From positions 3,534,001 to 3,598,000 of the forward strand of contig NZ_FMIB01000002.1 in NCBI RefSeq assembly GCF_900091475.1: a stretch of DNA of 64,000 nucleotides, given 5' to 3'. Below, in pieces: positions 55,896 to 63,651 of the stretch (position 1 is its first letter; each line of letters begins with the position of its first letter). The stretch is from Micromonospora chersina. Lineage in GTDB: Bacteria > Actinomycetota > Actinomycetes > Mycobacteriales > Micromonosporaceae. The notes under the pieces were generated by a model. It saw only the letters and a list, made by a program, of their open reading frames with translations. It had not been told where the DNA came from and did not search any database. The translations under genes were made by a program, and so were the position numbers.

Positions 55896-57209
55896 TCACC
55901 GGCGCCGGTCCAGCAGGAGCACGTCCACCGTGGAGCCGGCCGCCGCGGTGGTGACCCGCTCACCGAGGACGAGCAGGCCGTTGGCCTCGGCCAGGCCGGA
56001 GAGGGTGAACGGCCCACCGGCGAGCGGCTGCACGGTGTAGCCCCCGCCGCGCCGCTCGGCGACGTGCGCCGGGCGGAACTCGCGCAGCCCCACCGGGGAC
56101 GAGACCGTCTCCAGCAGGTGCGCCCGGACGCTGGGCCGGAACACCGGCTCGGCGCCGGCCAGCAGCTGGATGGCGGGGCGGGCCAGCACCTCGAAGCCGA
56201 TCAGCGCCGCACCGGGCTCACCGGGAAGACACACCACCGGCACCTCCTCGGCGCCGACCGTACCGAATCCGAGGGCCGTTCCGGGATAGAGGGCGACCTC
56301 GGTGAAGGCGACCGGTCCGGCCCGGCCGCCCTCCTTGCGGGACAGGATCCGGCGGACCATGTCGCCGGGGCCGGTGCCCGTGCCGCCGGTGGTGATGATG
56401 AGGTCGGCCCGCAGCGTCTGGTCCTCCAGCAGGCCGCGCAACGCCTCCGGGTCGTCGTCGCAGATCCCGACCCGGTACGCCAACGCGCCCGCCTCGGCCG
56501 CCGCGGCGGTCAGCGCGTGCGAGTTGGTGTCCACCACCTGGCCGGGCTGGCTGCCCCGGCCGACGTCGACCAGTTCGTCGCCGGTGGCCACGATGACCAC
56601 CCGCGGGCTGGGCCGGACCACCACGTGCCCGATGCCCGTGGCCGCGAAGACCGCGACCAGGGCGGGCGAGACGTACGTGCCGGCGCGGGCGAGCAGGGTG
56701 CCGGCCGGCAGTTCCTCACCGGCGCGGCGGACGCCGTACCCCCGCTTGGGGGCGCGGAAGATCTCCACGGCGGCCATGCCCTGGTCGGTCCACTCGACCG
56801 GAACCACCACGTCCGCGCCGACGGGCAGCGGCGCTCCCGCGGCCACCGAGAAGCAGGAGCCGGGGGTGAGCCGGACCGGCCGCCAGCTCGCCGCGCCCAG
56901 GTCACCGACCACGTTCAGCCGGATGCTGCGGCCACCGGGGATACCGGAGGGGGCCGGGACGTAGCCCGGCCCCCGGCTCCCTCCGGAGATGTCCTCCCAG
57001 CGCGCGGCGTACCCGTCCACCGCCGCCTGGTCGAAGGCGGGGAACGAGTGCGGGGCGACCACGTCCTCGGCGAGGACGTTGCCGTACGCCTGGGTGAGGT
57101 CGAGGTCGAGCGGAGGCAGCGCGCGTAACCTGCGCAGCACGCTGCCCAGGTAGTCGGCGAGCGGCGTCAACTCGTTCGCGGCCGCCTCGGCGTCGGCCGT
57201 CGCGGTCAT
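55896..57209 (-). CDS. glp: Gephyrin-like molybdotransferase Glp (MoeA family)
   Basis: A 437-residue MoeA-family protein. It begins with LTPLADYLGSVLRRLRALPP, has VDGYAARWEDI, the molybdopterin-binding VVIVATGDELVDVGRGSQPGQVVDTNSHAL and TTGGTGTGPGDMV, and a C-terminal domain. MoeA inserts molybdate into molybdopterin; the Glp branch in actinobacteria is reported to bind FtsZ and the GlpR receptor. The presence of rimJ-like and glpR genes downstream favours Glp. The ATG overlaps the galU stop by four bases (ATGA), indicating coupling. No other molybdopterin genes are present. Confidence 0.88.
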   Translation of the reverse strand: MTATADAEAAANELTPLADYLGSVLRRLRALPPLDLDLTQAYGNVLAEDVVAPHSFPAFDQAAVDGYAARWEDISGGSRGPGYVPAPSGIPGGRSIRLNVVGDLGAASWRPVRLTPGSCFSVAAGAPLPVGADVVVPVEWTDQGMAAVEIFRAPKRGYGVRRAGEELPAGTLLARAGTYVSPALVAVFAATGIGHVVVRPSPRVVIVATGDELVDVGRGSQPGQVVDTNSHALTAAAAEAGALAYRVGICDDDPEALRGLLEDQTLRADLIITTGGTGTGPGDMVRRILSRKEGGRAGPVAFTEVALYPGTALGFGTVGAEEVPVVCLPGEPGAALIGFEVLARPAIQLLAGAEPVFRPSVRAHLLETVSSPVGLREFRPAHVAERRGGGYTVQPLAGGPFTLSGLAEANGLLVLGERVTTAAAGSTVDVLLLDRRR

Positions 57210-58201
57210 GTACCGGCACCGCCGGACCGGTCGCGCATGCCGTTCAGGATCGCCGCGGTGACCGTCTCGTCGCCGTTGTTGACGAACTCGGTAAGCCACT
57301 TGCGGAACTCGGCGCCCAGGTCCTCGCGCTCGACGGCGATCTGCACCACGGTCTGGAGGTAGCCGAGCGGCTGGCCGGTGTCGTAGCGGGTGCCCCGGTA
57401 GACGATGGCGTGCACCGGCACCCCCTCGGTACGCAGGAGCTCCATGGCGTCGGTCAGCTGGATCTCCCCGCCGCTGCCCGGCTCGGTGCGCCGGATCGCG
57501 TCGAAGATCTTCCCGGGGAGCACGTAGCGGCCGAGGACGGCGAGGTTGCTGGGCGCGTCCTCCGGCTTCGGCTTCTCCACCATGCCGGTGACCCTGACGA
57601 CCTCGGCGAGGTCGCCGAACTCGTCGCCGGCCGGCTCGACGGAGGCGATCCCGTAGCGCGAGGTCTCCGCCGGGTCGACCTCGAAGAAGGCCAGCACGAT
57701 GCCGCCGGTGCGGGCCTGAAGGTCCAGCATGGCCGGCAGCAGCGGCTCGTCCAGCTTGACGAACTCGTCGCCGAGCAGCACCGCGAAGGGCGCGTCGCCC
57801 ACGTGCGACTCGGCGTAGCCGACGGCGTGGCCCAGGCCGAGCTGCTCGGGCTGCCGGCAGGTGTAGATCTCGGCCAGCTCTTCGGGGCGGCGTACGGCCT
57901 CCAGCAGGTCGGGCTTGCTCTCCAGCCGCGCCTCCAGGTCGGGCCGGCGGTCGAAGTGGTCCACCATCGACGTCTTGCCGCGCCCGGTGATCAGCAGCAC
58001 GTCGGTCAGGCCGGCCTGTGCGGCCTCCTCGACGATGTACTGGAGCACCGGCCGGTCGACGACCGGCAGCAACTCCTTGGGGACCGCCTTCGTGGCCGGC
58101 AGGAACCGGGTGGCCAGGCCTGCGGCCGGGATGACGGCCTTGACCGCGCGGGAGCGACCGGTCGCGGCGGTCGCTGAGGGGTTCGCTGAGTGCTCCGACA
58201 T
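57206..58201 (-). CDS. galU: UTP-glucose-1-phosphate uridylyltransferase
   Basis: A 331-residue nucleotidyltransferase that makes UDP-glucose. It has KAVIPAAGLATRFLPATKAVPKELLPV, VLQYIVEEAAQAGL, GLGHAVGYAE and LLGDEFV, the standard GalU sites. ATG 58201 has no ribosome site; TAGTCT (58213-58208) lies six bases upstream, so a leaderless promoter is likely within the end of the preceding gene. It overlaps glp. UDP-glucose feeds envelope sugar synthesis and the galE pathway. Confidence 0.95.
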   Translation of the reverse strand: MSEHSANPSATAATGRSRAVKAVIPAAGLATRFLPATKAVPKELLPVVDRPVLQYIVEEAAQAGLTDVLLITGRGKTSMVDHFDRRPDLEARLESKPDLLEAVRRPEELAEIYTCRQPEQLGLGHAVGYAESHVGDAPFAVLLGDEFVKLDEPLLPAMLDLQARTGGIVLAFFEVDPAETSRYGIASVEPAGDEFGDLAEVVRVTGMVEKPKPEDAPSNLAVLGRYVLPGKIFDAIRRTEPGSGGEIQLTDAMELLRTEGVPVHAIVYRGTRYDTGQPLGYLQTVVQIAVEREDLGAEFRKWLTEFVNNGDETVTAAILNGMRDRSGGAGT

Positions 58202-58207
58202 GTCGCG

Positions 58208-58213
58208 AGACTA
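58208..58213 (-). promoter_or_regulatory. -10 hexamer TAGTCT before galU, overlapping the upstream stop codon
   Basis: The TAG of the hexamer is the stop codon of the diguanylate cyclase gene. Six bases separate it from ATG 58201. Confidence 0.45.
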
Positions 58214-60400
58214 TCGGCCACGGCTCTGCCGCGGCGGGTGAGGACCGGAAGACGCGCCGCCCTGTGCCACCGGCGCGGCCTCTCCGGCGCCCGCCCGGGG
58301 CAGTCCGTCGGGCGGGCTGACCGCCGCCGCCACCACGGGGATCTCCTGGGTGGGGACCGGGTCGGGGGCCCGGGCCAGCCGGTAGCCGTCCCGGCCGGCG
58401 GCCTTGGCCGCGTAGAGCGCGTCGTCGGCGGCGTCGAGCACCTGCTGGCCGCCGGCCGCGTGATCCGGGTAGACGGCGATGCCGATGGAGACGGTGACCG
58501 GCACCGCGATCGGCTCCCCGTTGTGCCCCTCCACCCGCACCGGCTGGTCCCGGACCACCGAGCCGAGCCGCTCGGCGACGATGGTGGCGCCCCGGGCGTC
58601 GGTCTCCGGCAGCAGCACCACGAACTCCTCGCCACCCTGCCGGAACGCCAGGTCGACCTCGCGGATCTCGCCGCGTACCCGGCGGGCGAACTCGATGAGC
58701 ACCGCGTCCCCGGCGGCGTGCCCCCAGGTGTCGTTGACGTCCTTGAACCGGTCCAGGTCGAGGGCGAGCACGCTGAGCATCCGGCCGAAGCGGTTGGCCC
58801 GTTCGACCTCGCGCCGGATCGACTCGCGCAGGTAGCGGTAGTTCCACAGCCCGGTCAGCGGGTCGGTCAGGGAGAGCCGCTGCGCCTCCTCGTGCACCCG
58901 GACGTTCTCCACCGCCACGGCCGCGTGGCCGGCGAAGGTGCGCAGCGTGACCAGGTCGCCGTCGTCGAACTCGTCCGCACCGGGCCGGTCGTAGAGGGCC
59001 AGCACACCGAGCGCACAGCTTTCGGTGGCGTCGTCGTCGGCCGGCGGGTGGCCGGGCCGGTCCGGGCCGCCGCGCGGTTCCGCGCCGCGGGGGGCGGCGA
59101 AGGGCACCGCCACGTACGTCTCGCAGGACGGTTCCCCGGTCGGCGGGTCCGCCGCCTCCCACCGGCCGCGCAACGGCTCCCCGGTGGCGGCCACCGTGCC
59201 GAGCACCCCGGCGCCGACCGGCACCCGCAGCGTCGCGGGATCGGCCGGGTCCTCCGTCGGCCAGCGCCCGTCCAGCCCTTCGACGCACTGGCCGACCAGC
59301 ACGCCGTCGCCGTCCAGCAGCAGCACCGCGCCGGCCCGCGCGCCCGTGGCGGCGATCGCGCTGTGCAGGATGACCCGCAGGATGCGTTGCAGGTCGTGGG
59401 TGCTGGCCAGGGTGTCGCCGAGCACGGTCAGGTGGCCGCGGAGCTGATCCCGGCTGCTGGTCAACGCGGCCACGTAGCTGCCCGTCTCCCGGGTCATCCG
59501 GTTGAACGCGGCGGCCAGCCGCCCGATCTCGTCCCGGCTGCGGACCGGCACCCGGGCGGTCAGGTCGCCGTGCGCCACCCGGTCCACCGCGCCGGCCAGC
59601 TCGACCAGGGGCCGGGTGGTCGCCCGGGCCAGCCGCCAGGCCGCCAGCACGGCCAGCAGGGCGGCCAGCACCACCGCGCCGACCAGGGCGGCGTAGAGGC
59701 CGGGCGGGCGCTCCCCCGGCACCGACAGCACCAGCGGCAGCGGCTGGCCGGGGGACGGGCCGACCCGGCGCACGTACCGTCCGTCCGCCGTGTCGGCCAC
59801 CCGGTCCCCGTCCGCCTCGCGGGCGGCGGCCAGCACCGCTGCGCGTACCTCCCGGTTCTCGGTCGTGTGGGTGATGCGGCCCGGGTCGTCGAGGAGGGTG
59901 ACCCCGACGCCGGTCACCGCGGCGAGCCGCGCCACGAAGGCCGGGTCGACGGGCTGCGCGGCGGCGACCGTGCCCAGGTCGGTGCCGGCCGGATCGCGCA
60001 GCCGGACCCGGGCGGCGAGCGCGCGCACCGGGCCGGCCGCCGCGTCGGCGGCGCAGTCCTGCCAGGGCCCGGCCGGACCGCCGATGGTGGCATAGCTGGT
60101 CCGGCCGGCGGTGTCGACGATCTGCACGGCGGCGGCCAGGCCCCGGCCGACCACCTGGTCGGCCGCGCGCGGCCGGGCGGCCGGGTCGGAGACGAGCGCG
60201 ACCGCGTCGGCCGCCGCGCGGAGCTGCTGGCAGAGGGCGTCGACGGAGGTGCGCACCCCGGCCGCCGCCAGGCCCAGCCGCTCGGTGGCGCGGCCCCGGT
60301 CGACGGCGCTCAGGGTGGACCCGACGAAGAACGCGCCGAGCAGGACGGGGCCGAGCACCACCGTGAGGAACGCCGCCGTCAACCGCCCGCGTAGCGTCAA
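58211..60400 (-). CDS. Membrane diguanylate cyclase (sensor-HAMP-GAF-GGDEF)
   Basis: A 729-residue protein that should make cyclic di-GMP. Helix 1 (about residues 6-28: LTAAFLTVVLGPVLLGAFFVG), an external sensor of about 240 residues, helix 2 (LYAALVGAVVLAALLAVLAAW), a HAMP domain (RPLVELAGAVDRVAHGDLTARV), a GAF domain (about 370-535) and a GGDEF domain near the C-terminus: DPLTGLWNYRYL, DLDRFKDVNDTWGHAAGD and the active GGEEF. The RxxD of the product-inhibition I-site (REVD) lies exactly five residues before GGEEF. TTG 60400 is the only workable start before helix 1. The C-terminal 60 residues are disordered. It sits between fthC and galU, where many actinobacteria have nothing. Confidence 0.9.
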   Translation of the reverse strand: MTLRGRLTAAFLTVVLGPVLLGAFFVGSTLSAVDRGRATERLGLAAAGVRTSVDALCQQLRAAADAVALVSDPAARPRAADQVVGRGLAAAVQIVDTAGRTSYATIGGPAGPWQDCAADAAAGPVRALAARVRLRDPAGTDLGTVAAAQPVDPAFVARLAAVTGVGVTLLDDPGRITHTTENREVRAAVLAAAREADGDRVADTADGRYVRRVGPSPGQPLPLVLSVPGERPPGLYAALVGAVVLAALLAVLAAWRLARATTRPLVELAGAVDRVAHGDLTARVPVRSRDEIGRLAAAFNRMTRETGSYVAALTSSRDQLRGHLTVLGDTLASTHDLQRILRVILHSAIAATGARAGAVLLLDGDGVLVGQCVEGLDGRWPTEDPADPATLRVPVGAGVLGTVAATGEPLRGRWEAADPPTGEPSCETYVAVPFAAPRGAEPRGGPDRPGHPPADDDATESCALGVLALYDRPGADEFDDGDLVTLRTFAGHAAVAVENVRVHEEAQRLSLTDPLTGLWNYRYLRESIRREVERANRFGRMLSVLALDLDRFKDVNDTWGHAAGDAVLIEFARRVRGEIREVDLAFRQGGEEFVVLLPETDARGATIVAERLGSVVRDQPVRVEGHNGEPIAVPVTVSIGIAVYPDHAAGGQQVLDAADDALYAAKAAGRDGYRLARAPDPVPTQEIPVVAAAVSPPDGLPRAGAGEAAPVAQGGASSGPHPPRQSRGR

Positions 60401-60510
60401 GCTTCCCCCCGGAAGTTCCGCGCCCCTCCCTGCGATGCTGACACAGAGCGACCGGGAGGCAAGCGTTGCGTCAGGAGTGTTGCGTGCCGGAATTTTCTGA
60501 TGGAGCGGAT

Positions 60511-61131
60511 GTGGCCAAGCGCGACCTGCGCGTCGCCCTGCTCGCCCACCGCCGGTCGCTGCCGGCGTCGCGCCGGGCGGAGGCGGCGGCGTCCGTCCAG
60601 GCCGAGCTTGTCGCCCTGGTACGCCGGCTGCGCCCCACCCGGATGACCGCGTACGTGCCGGTCGCCTCGGAGCCCGGCGGCGACGACCTGCCCGCGGTGC
60701 TGCGGGCGGCGCTGCCGCCGGCGGCGGAGCTGCTGCTGCCGGTGCTCCTCGACGACCTCGACCTGGACTGGGCGGCCTACACCGACCCGGAGTCGCTGCG
60801 GGCCGCCGGCCGGGGCCTGCGCGAGCCGACCGGCCCGCCGCTGGGGAGCGCGGCGGTCGCCGGGGCCGACCTCGTGGTGGTGCCGGCGCTGGCGGTGGAC
60901 CGCCGGGGCTTCCGGCTGGGCCGGGGCGGCGGCTCGTACGACCGGGCACTGGCCCGGGTGCCCGCCACGGTCCCCACGGTGGCGCTGCTGCACGACGGGG
61001 AGCTGGTCGAGGCGGTACCGGCCCAGCCGCACGACCGGCCGGTGCGCTTCGTGATCACGCCGGGCGGCGGGCTGGCGGCGGTGCCGGATGTGGCCCGGGG
61101 CGCTTCCGCTGGACGAACCCGGGTTCCATGA
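60511..61131 (+). CDS. fthC: 5-formyltetrahydrofolate cyclo-ligase
   Basis: A 206-residue enzyme that converts 5-formyl-THF to 5,10-methenyl-THF using ATP. It has the N-terminal KRDLRVALLAHRRSL, the VPVASEPGGDDL segment and the nucleotide loop GFRLGRGGGSYDRALAR near residue 143. GTG 60511 is preferred because GGAG lies five bases upstream; GTG 60484 or the first codon at 60466 are longer alternatives. It is divergent from the diguanylate cyclase and is followed by the CIRCE-controlled fmdB-type gene. Confidence 0.93.
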   Translation: MAKRDLRVALLAHRRSLPASRRAEAAASVQAELVALVRRLRPTRMTAYVPVASEPGGDDLPAVLRAALPPAAELLLPVLLDDLDLDWAAYTDPESLRAAGRGLREPTGPPLGSAAVAGADLVVVPALAVDRRGFRLGRGGGSYDRALARVPATVPTVALLHDGELVEAVPAQPHDRPVRFVITPGGGLAAVPDVARGASAGRTRVP

Positions 61132-61138
61132 CGCACCA

Positions 61139-61165
61139 TTGGCACTCGAATCCGTCGAGTGCCAA
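61139..61165 (+). promoter_or_regulatory. CIRCE element (HrcA operator)
   Basis: Arms TTGGCACTC (61139-61147) and GAGTGCCAA (61157-61165) are perfect inverted repeats separated by nine bases. The CIRCE consensus is TTAGCACTC-N9-GAGTGCTAA, so eight of nine bases match in each arm and the spacing is exact. It lies 29 bp upstream of the FmdB-type gene. This predicts HrcA repression and heat induction. Confidence 0.9.
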
Positions 61166-61193
61166 CCGGCCGTGCCAAGATCCGGAGGAGAAC

Positions 61194-61568
61194 GTGCCCA
61201 CGTACCAGTACGCCTGCACCGCGTGCGGCCACCAGCTCGAGGCGGTGCAGTCCTTCTCTGACGCGCCGCTGACCGAGTGCCCGGCGTGTGAGGGGCGGCT
61301 GCGCAAGGTCTTCAACTCGGTCGGCATCGTGTTCAAGGGCTCCGGCTTCTACCGTACGGACTCCCGTTCGTCCGGTTCCGAGAGCGCCACGAGCACCGCG
61401 AGCAAGCCGGCCAAGTCGGAGTCGTCGACAAGCGGATCGTCCGGCAGCTCCACGAACGGGTCGAGCAACGGCTCGTCCGCCGCGTCGTCCAGCTCGTCTT
61501 CCGGGTCGTCGTCCGGCTCGTCCTCCGGTTCGTCGACCAGCAAGGCGCCGGCCAGCAGCTCCTCCTGA
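61194..61568 (+). CDS. FmdB/Ruc-family zinc-ribbon protein with Ser-rich tail
   Basis: A 124-residue protein. Residues 1-50 form a zinc ribbon: TYQYACTACGHQLEAVQSF and LTECPACEGRLRKVFNSVG, with four cysteines in two CxxC pairs. From residue 60 the chain is low-complexity, Ser/Gly/Thr-rich (many SSGSS units), so probably disordered. In M. tuberculosis the gene next to the 5-FTHF ligase (Rv0991c, Ruc) encodes a redox-controlled chaperone of this shape that belongs to the heat-shock regulon. GTG 61194 follows GGAGGAG. The CIRCE element supports the same role here. Confidence 0.88.
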   Translation: MPTYQYACTACGHQLEAVQSFSDAPLTECPACEGRLRKVFNSVGIVFKGSGFYRTDSRSSGSESATSTASKPAKSESSTSGSSGSSTNGSSNGSSAASSSSSSGSSSGSSSGSSTSKAPASSSS

Positions 61569-61583
61569 CCTCATCAGGTCTCC

Positions 61584-61620
61584 CGAAAAGTGGTCATCCG
61601 TGCGGGATGGCCACTTTTCG
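61584..61620 (+). terminator. Terminator after the FmdB-type gene
   Basis: Arms CGAAAAGTGGTCATCC (61584-61599) and GGATGGCCACTTTTCG (61605-61620), one wobble, 16 bp past the stop. Confidence 0.85.
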
Positions 61621-61667
61621 CGTTCCCGGACGGTTTCCCCCGGCACGCGTTGCCCCACCCACCCCGG

Positions 61668-61729
61668 CGTTGATCAAGAAGTTTGCGTCAAAATCTCGCG
61701 CCATCGCGACGCAAACTTCTTGATCAACG
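61668..61729. repeat. Bipartite intergenic palindrome (TTGATCAAGAAGTTTGCG type)
   Basis: Perfect 22-base outer arms (61668-61689 and 61708-61729; core TTGATCAAGAAGTTTGCG) with an 18-base centre containing TCGCG. It is the longest of the three related palindromes here. It lies in the 303-bp gap 61569-61871 between the FmdB-type and SAF genes, which holds no other gene. Confidence 0.8.
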
Positions 61730-61741
61730 ATGTCTTGGGCG

Positions 61742-61788
61742 TTCCACAGGCTGGCGTGTTTTCCACAGGTCGGCGGGTTTTCCACAGG
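61742..61788. repeat. Three TTCCACAGG repeats with 19-base period (DnaA-box-like)
   Basis: TTCCACAGG occurs at 61742, 61761 and 61780; the last two are preceded by TT (TTTTCCACAGG), and the spacers are similar (TGGCGTG, CGGCGGG). They resemble the actinobacterial DnaA box TTGTCCACA with mismatches. The array sits between the palindrome and the SAF-domain gene. Confidence 0.5.
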
Positions 61789-61871
61789 TGGGTTCCTTGG
61801 GGCGGCGGCCACCGGCGGCTGCTGCCTAACCTGCCCGCGTACTTGTCGGATCGGTGGGCGGGAGGGGCGAC

Positions 61872-62471
61872 GTGGCGGGTGGGGAGGCATCGCTGCGGCC
61901 GGTGCGTTGGCGTGGGCTGCCCCGGGGCCGGACACTGCTCCGGGTGGCGCTGGTCGCGGTGCTGCTCGGGCTGGCGGCAGCCGTGCTGAAGACTCCGGCG
62001 GGTTGTCAGCCCGATGGGAGCCCGGCCCGGGACCCCGCCTCGACCGGCGGCGCTCCGGCTGCCGGCGCTCCGGGTGTCGGGGCCCCGGCCGCCGGTGGCG
62101 GCGTGCCGGGTGGTGGCGTCCAGGCCGGTGGTGGCGGTCCGCCTGGCGGCGTCCAGGCGGGTGGTGACCGTCGGGGCACTGCCCTTCCGCTGCCGGCCGG
62201 GGCGGTCGGGGTGCCTGTCCGGCTCGCCGAGCCGGCCGCACTGGCCGTGCTCCGCCCCGGCGCCCGGGTTGACCTGCTGGTCGTACCGGCCGGCGGGGCG
62301 ACGGGAACGGCCACCCTGCTCGCGCCGCGGGCGCTCGTCCTCGACGTGGTGGGCGCGGCCGGGGCGGTGGACGGCTCCTCGGCGCTCTACCTGGCGCTCC
62401 GCCCCGAGCAGGCCCAGCGGGCGGTCGGCCTGCCCGAGGGCAGCCGCTTCGCCGTGGTGGTCCGCGAATGA
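61872..62471 (+). CDS. SAF/CpaB-like membrane-anchored protein
   Basis: A 199-residue protein with one N-terminal helix (TLLRVALVAVLLGLAAAVL), a Gly/Pro/Ala linker of about 65 residues with GGGVQAGG-type repeats, and a small beta-rich domain (VGVPVRLAEPAALAVLRPGARVDLLVV, RALVLDVVGAA, LYLALRPEQAQRAVGL) like the SAF/RcpC domain of Flp pilus protein CpaB. GTG 61872 follows GGAGGGG. No other Tad/Flp pilus genes are in the window, so its role is uncertain; orphan SAF proteins are common in actinomycetes. Confidence 0.75.
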   Translation: MAGGEASLRPVRWRGLPRGRTLLRVALVAVLLGLAAAVLKTPAGCQPDGSPARDPASTGGAPAAGAPGVGAPAAGGGVPGGGVQAGGGGPPGGVQAGGDRRGTALPLPAGAVGVPVRLAEPAALAVLRPGARVDLLVVPAGGATGTATLLAPRALVLDVVGAAGAVDGSSALYLALRPEQAQRAVGLPEGSRFAVVVRE

Positions 62472-62535
62472 CCCGGTCGGTCGGGGCGGCCTTGTCCGCC
62501 GGGGGCCCGGAACCTTCGCTCGCGGCGCAGGCGGG

Positions 62536-62712
62536 TCAGTCCCAGTGCGGGGGGCGCTCGGCGAGCAGCCAGTCCTCGTTGCCGTAGGACCGCTCGCCCC
62601 AGCCACGGTCGGTGTCGTCGGTGGTCTGCTCGGGCAGCACCACGAAGTCTTCGCTGAGGTCGACCACGCGGTCGTCGTCGCCGCGCGGGACACGGATGCC
62701 GGGATCGCTCAC
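62536..62712 (-). CDS. Small conserved acidic protein, function unknown
   Basis: A 58-residue acidic protein (MSDPGIRVPRGDDDRVVDLS, then FVVLPEQTTDDTDRGWGE and NEDWLLAERPPHWD). The Trp-rich C-terminal half and the GNEDWLL...PPHW pattern look conserved in actinomycetes. GTG 62712 has TATCCT eight bases upstream and no ribosome site, so a leaderless mRNA is possible. Longer readings add low-complexity sequence and are rejected. Confidence 0.65.
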   Translation of the reverse strand: MSDPGIRVPRGDDDRVVDLSEDFVVLPEQTTDDTDRGWGERSYGNEDWLLAERPPHWD

Positions 62713-62978
62713 GAGCGGCAAGGATACCGCCGGAAGGACACCAGTTCGACCGTCGCGGGGCGAACGCCCGGCACGGCGGGCCGTCCGGGTGCGGCAGGCC
62801 TCGGGCGCGGCGGGCCGCCCGGCGCAGCAGGCCGGGTCCGAGCCGGGCGGCACGCCGGGGGTCCGCGCGGGGCGGCAGGCCGGGGGCTCCGCGCGGTGCG
62901 GCAGGCGGGGCCCGCGTGTAGACCCGGCCCGTCGCGTCGGACGGCCGACCGGCCCGGGCGTTGGTAGCGTCGGACGGC

Positions 62979-63608
62979 GTGACGACGCCGAGCGGTGGCA
63001 GCCCTGAGGACGAGACCTGGCGACGCCCGGACCAGCCGGCCGGCGAGGCCCCGGCGCCCGGCACCCACCGACCGGAGCCGGCGACCGGCAGCGACCAGCC
63101 CGACGGTTCGAACACTGAAGAACCCGGGCCCGGTAGCTCATCCGGCGGCGAAGCCGGGTCCGGTGGCTCGGCCGGCGGCGTCGCTATGGACCCGGAGGCC
63201 AGCCCCTGGTCGCGCGCCGGCCACACCGACAACCCGTGGGCGAGGCCCGGCCAGGGTGCCGCCTCGACCGGAGGCTGGCCCGGTCAGGCTGCTCCGACCG
63301 GAGGCTGGCCCGGTCAGGTCGCCCCGGCCGGTGGCTGGCCGCAGCAGCCCGCTGGGGCAGGCGGCTGGGGCCCGGGTGGCGCGCCGGGTGGCTACGCCGG
63401 GCCGCCGCCGACCATCCCACCGCCGCCGGGTTGGCGCCCGCCGGTGCACGTGCGGCCCACGCCGCCCCGCCAGCTCCCGGCGCAGGACATGGCCGCCATG
63501 GACCAGGCCGAGGGACGGGCCCAGCGGCTCACCTACGGCATCGGCGCCGTCGTCGGCGTCGTGCTGGTGCTGCTCACCTGCCTGCTCTGCTCGCGCCTGC
63601 TCTTCTGA
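62979..63608 (+). CDS. Gly/Pro-rich tail-anchored membrane protein
   Basis: A 209-residue protein. The first 175 residues are disordered and rich in Gly, Pro, Ser and Trp, with GGWPGQ repeats (GGWPGQAAPT, GGWPGQVAPA) and a GWRPPVHVRP segment; the C-terminal 25 residues are one membrane helix (GIGAVVGVVLVLLTCLLCSRLLF). GTG 62979 has TAGCGT eight bases upstream and no ribosome site. Orientation and composition suggest a cytoplasmic disordered domain anchored at the membrane. Function is unknown. Confidence 0.7.
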   Translation: MTTPSGGSPEDETWRRPDQPAGEAPAPGTHRPEPATGSDQPDGSNTEEPGPGSSSGGEAGSGGSAGGVAMDPEASPWSRAGHTDNPWARPGQGAASTGGWPGQAAPTGGWPGQVAPAGGWPQQPAGAGGWGPGGAPGGYAGPPPTIPPPPGWRPPVHVRPTPPRQLPAQDMAAMDQAEGRAQRLTYGIGAVVGVVLVLLTCLLCSRLLF

Positions 63609-63651
63609 GCCGGCCGAACACCGCTGATCCGAGCACCCGGCCGGAACGAAG

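Noticed and set aside
58211..60949. Longer form of the diguanylate cyclase with about 180 extra N-terminal residues
   Set aside because: The extra part is Pro/Arg/Ala-rich, antisense to fthC, and lies before the natural first membrane helix.
61741..61790. Chromosomal origin of replication
   Set aside because: Only three imperfect DnaA-like boxes, no AT-rich stretch and no dnaA, dnaN or parAB nearby.
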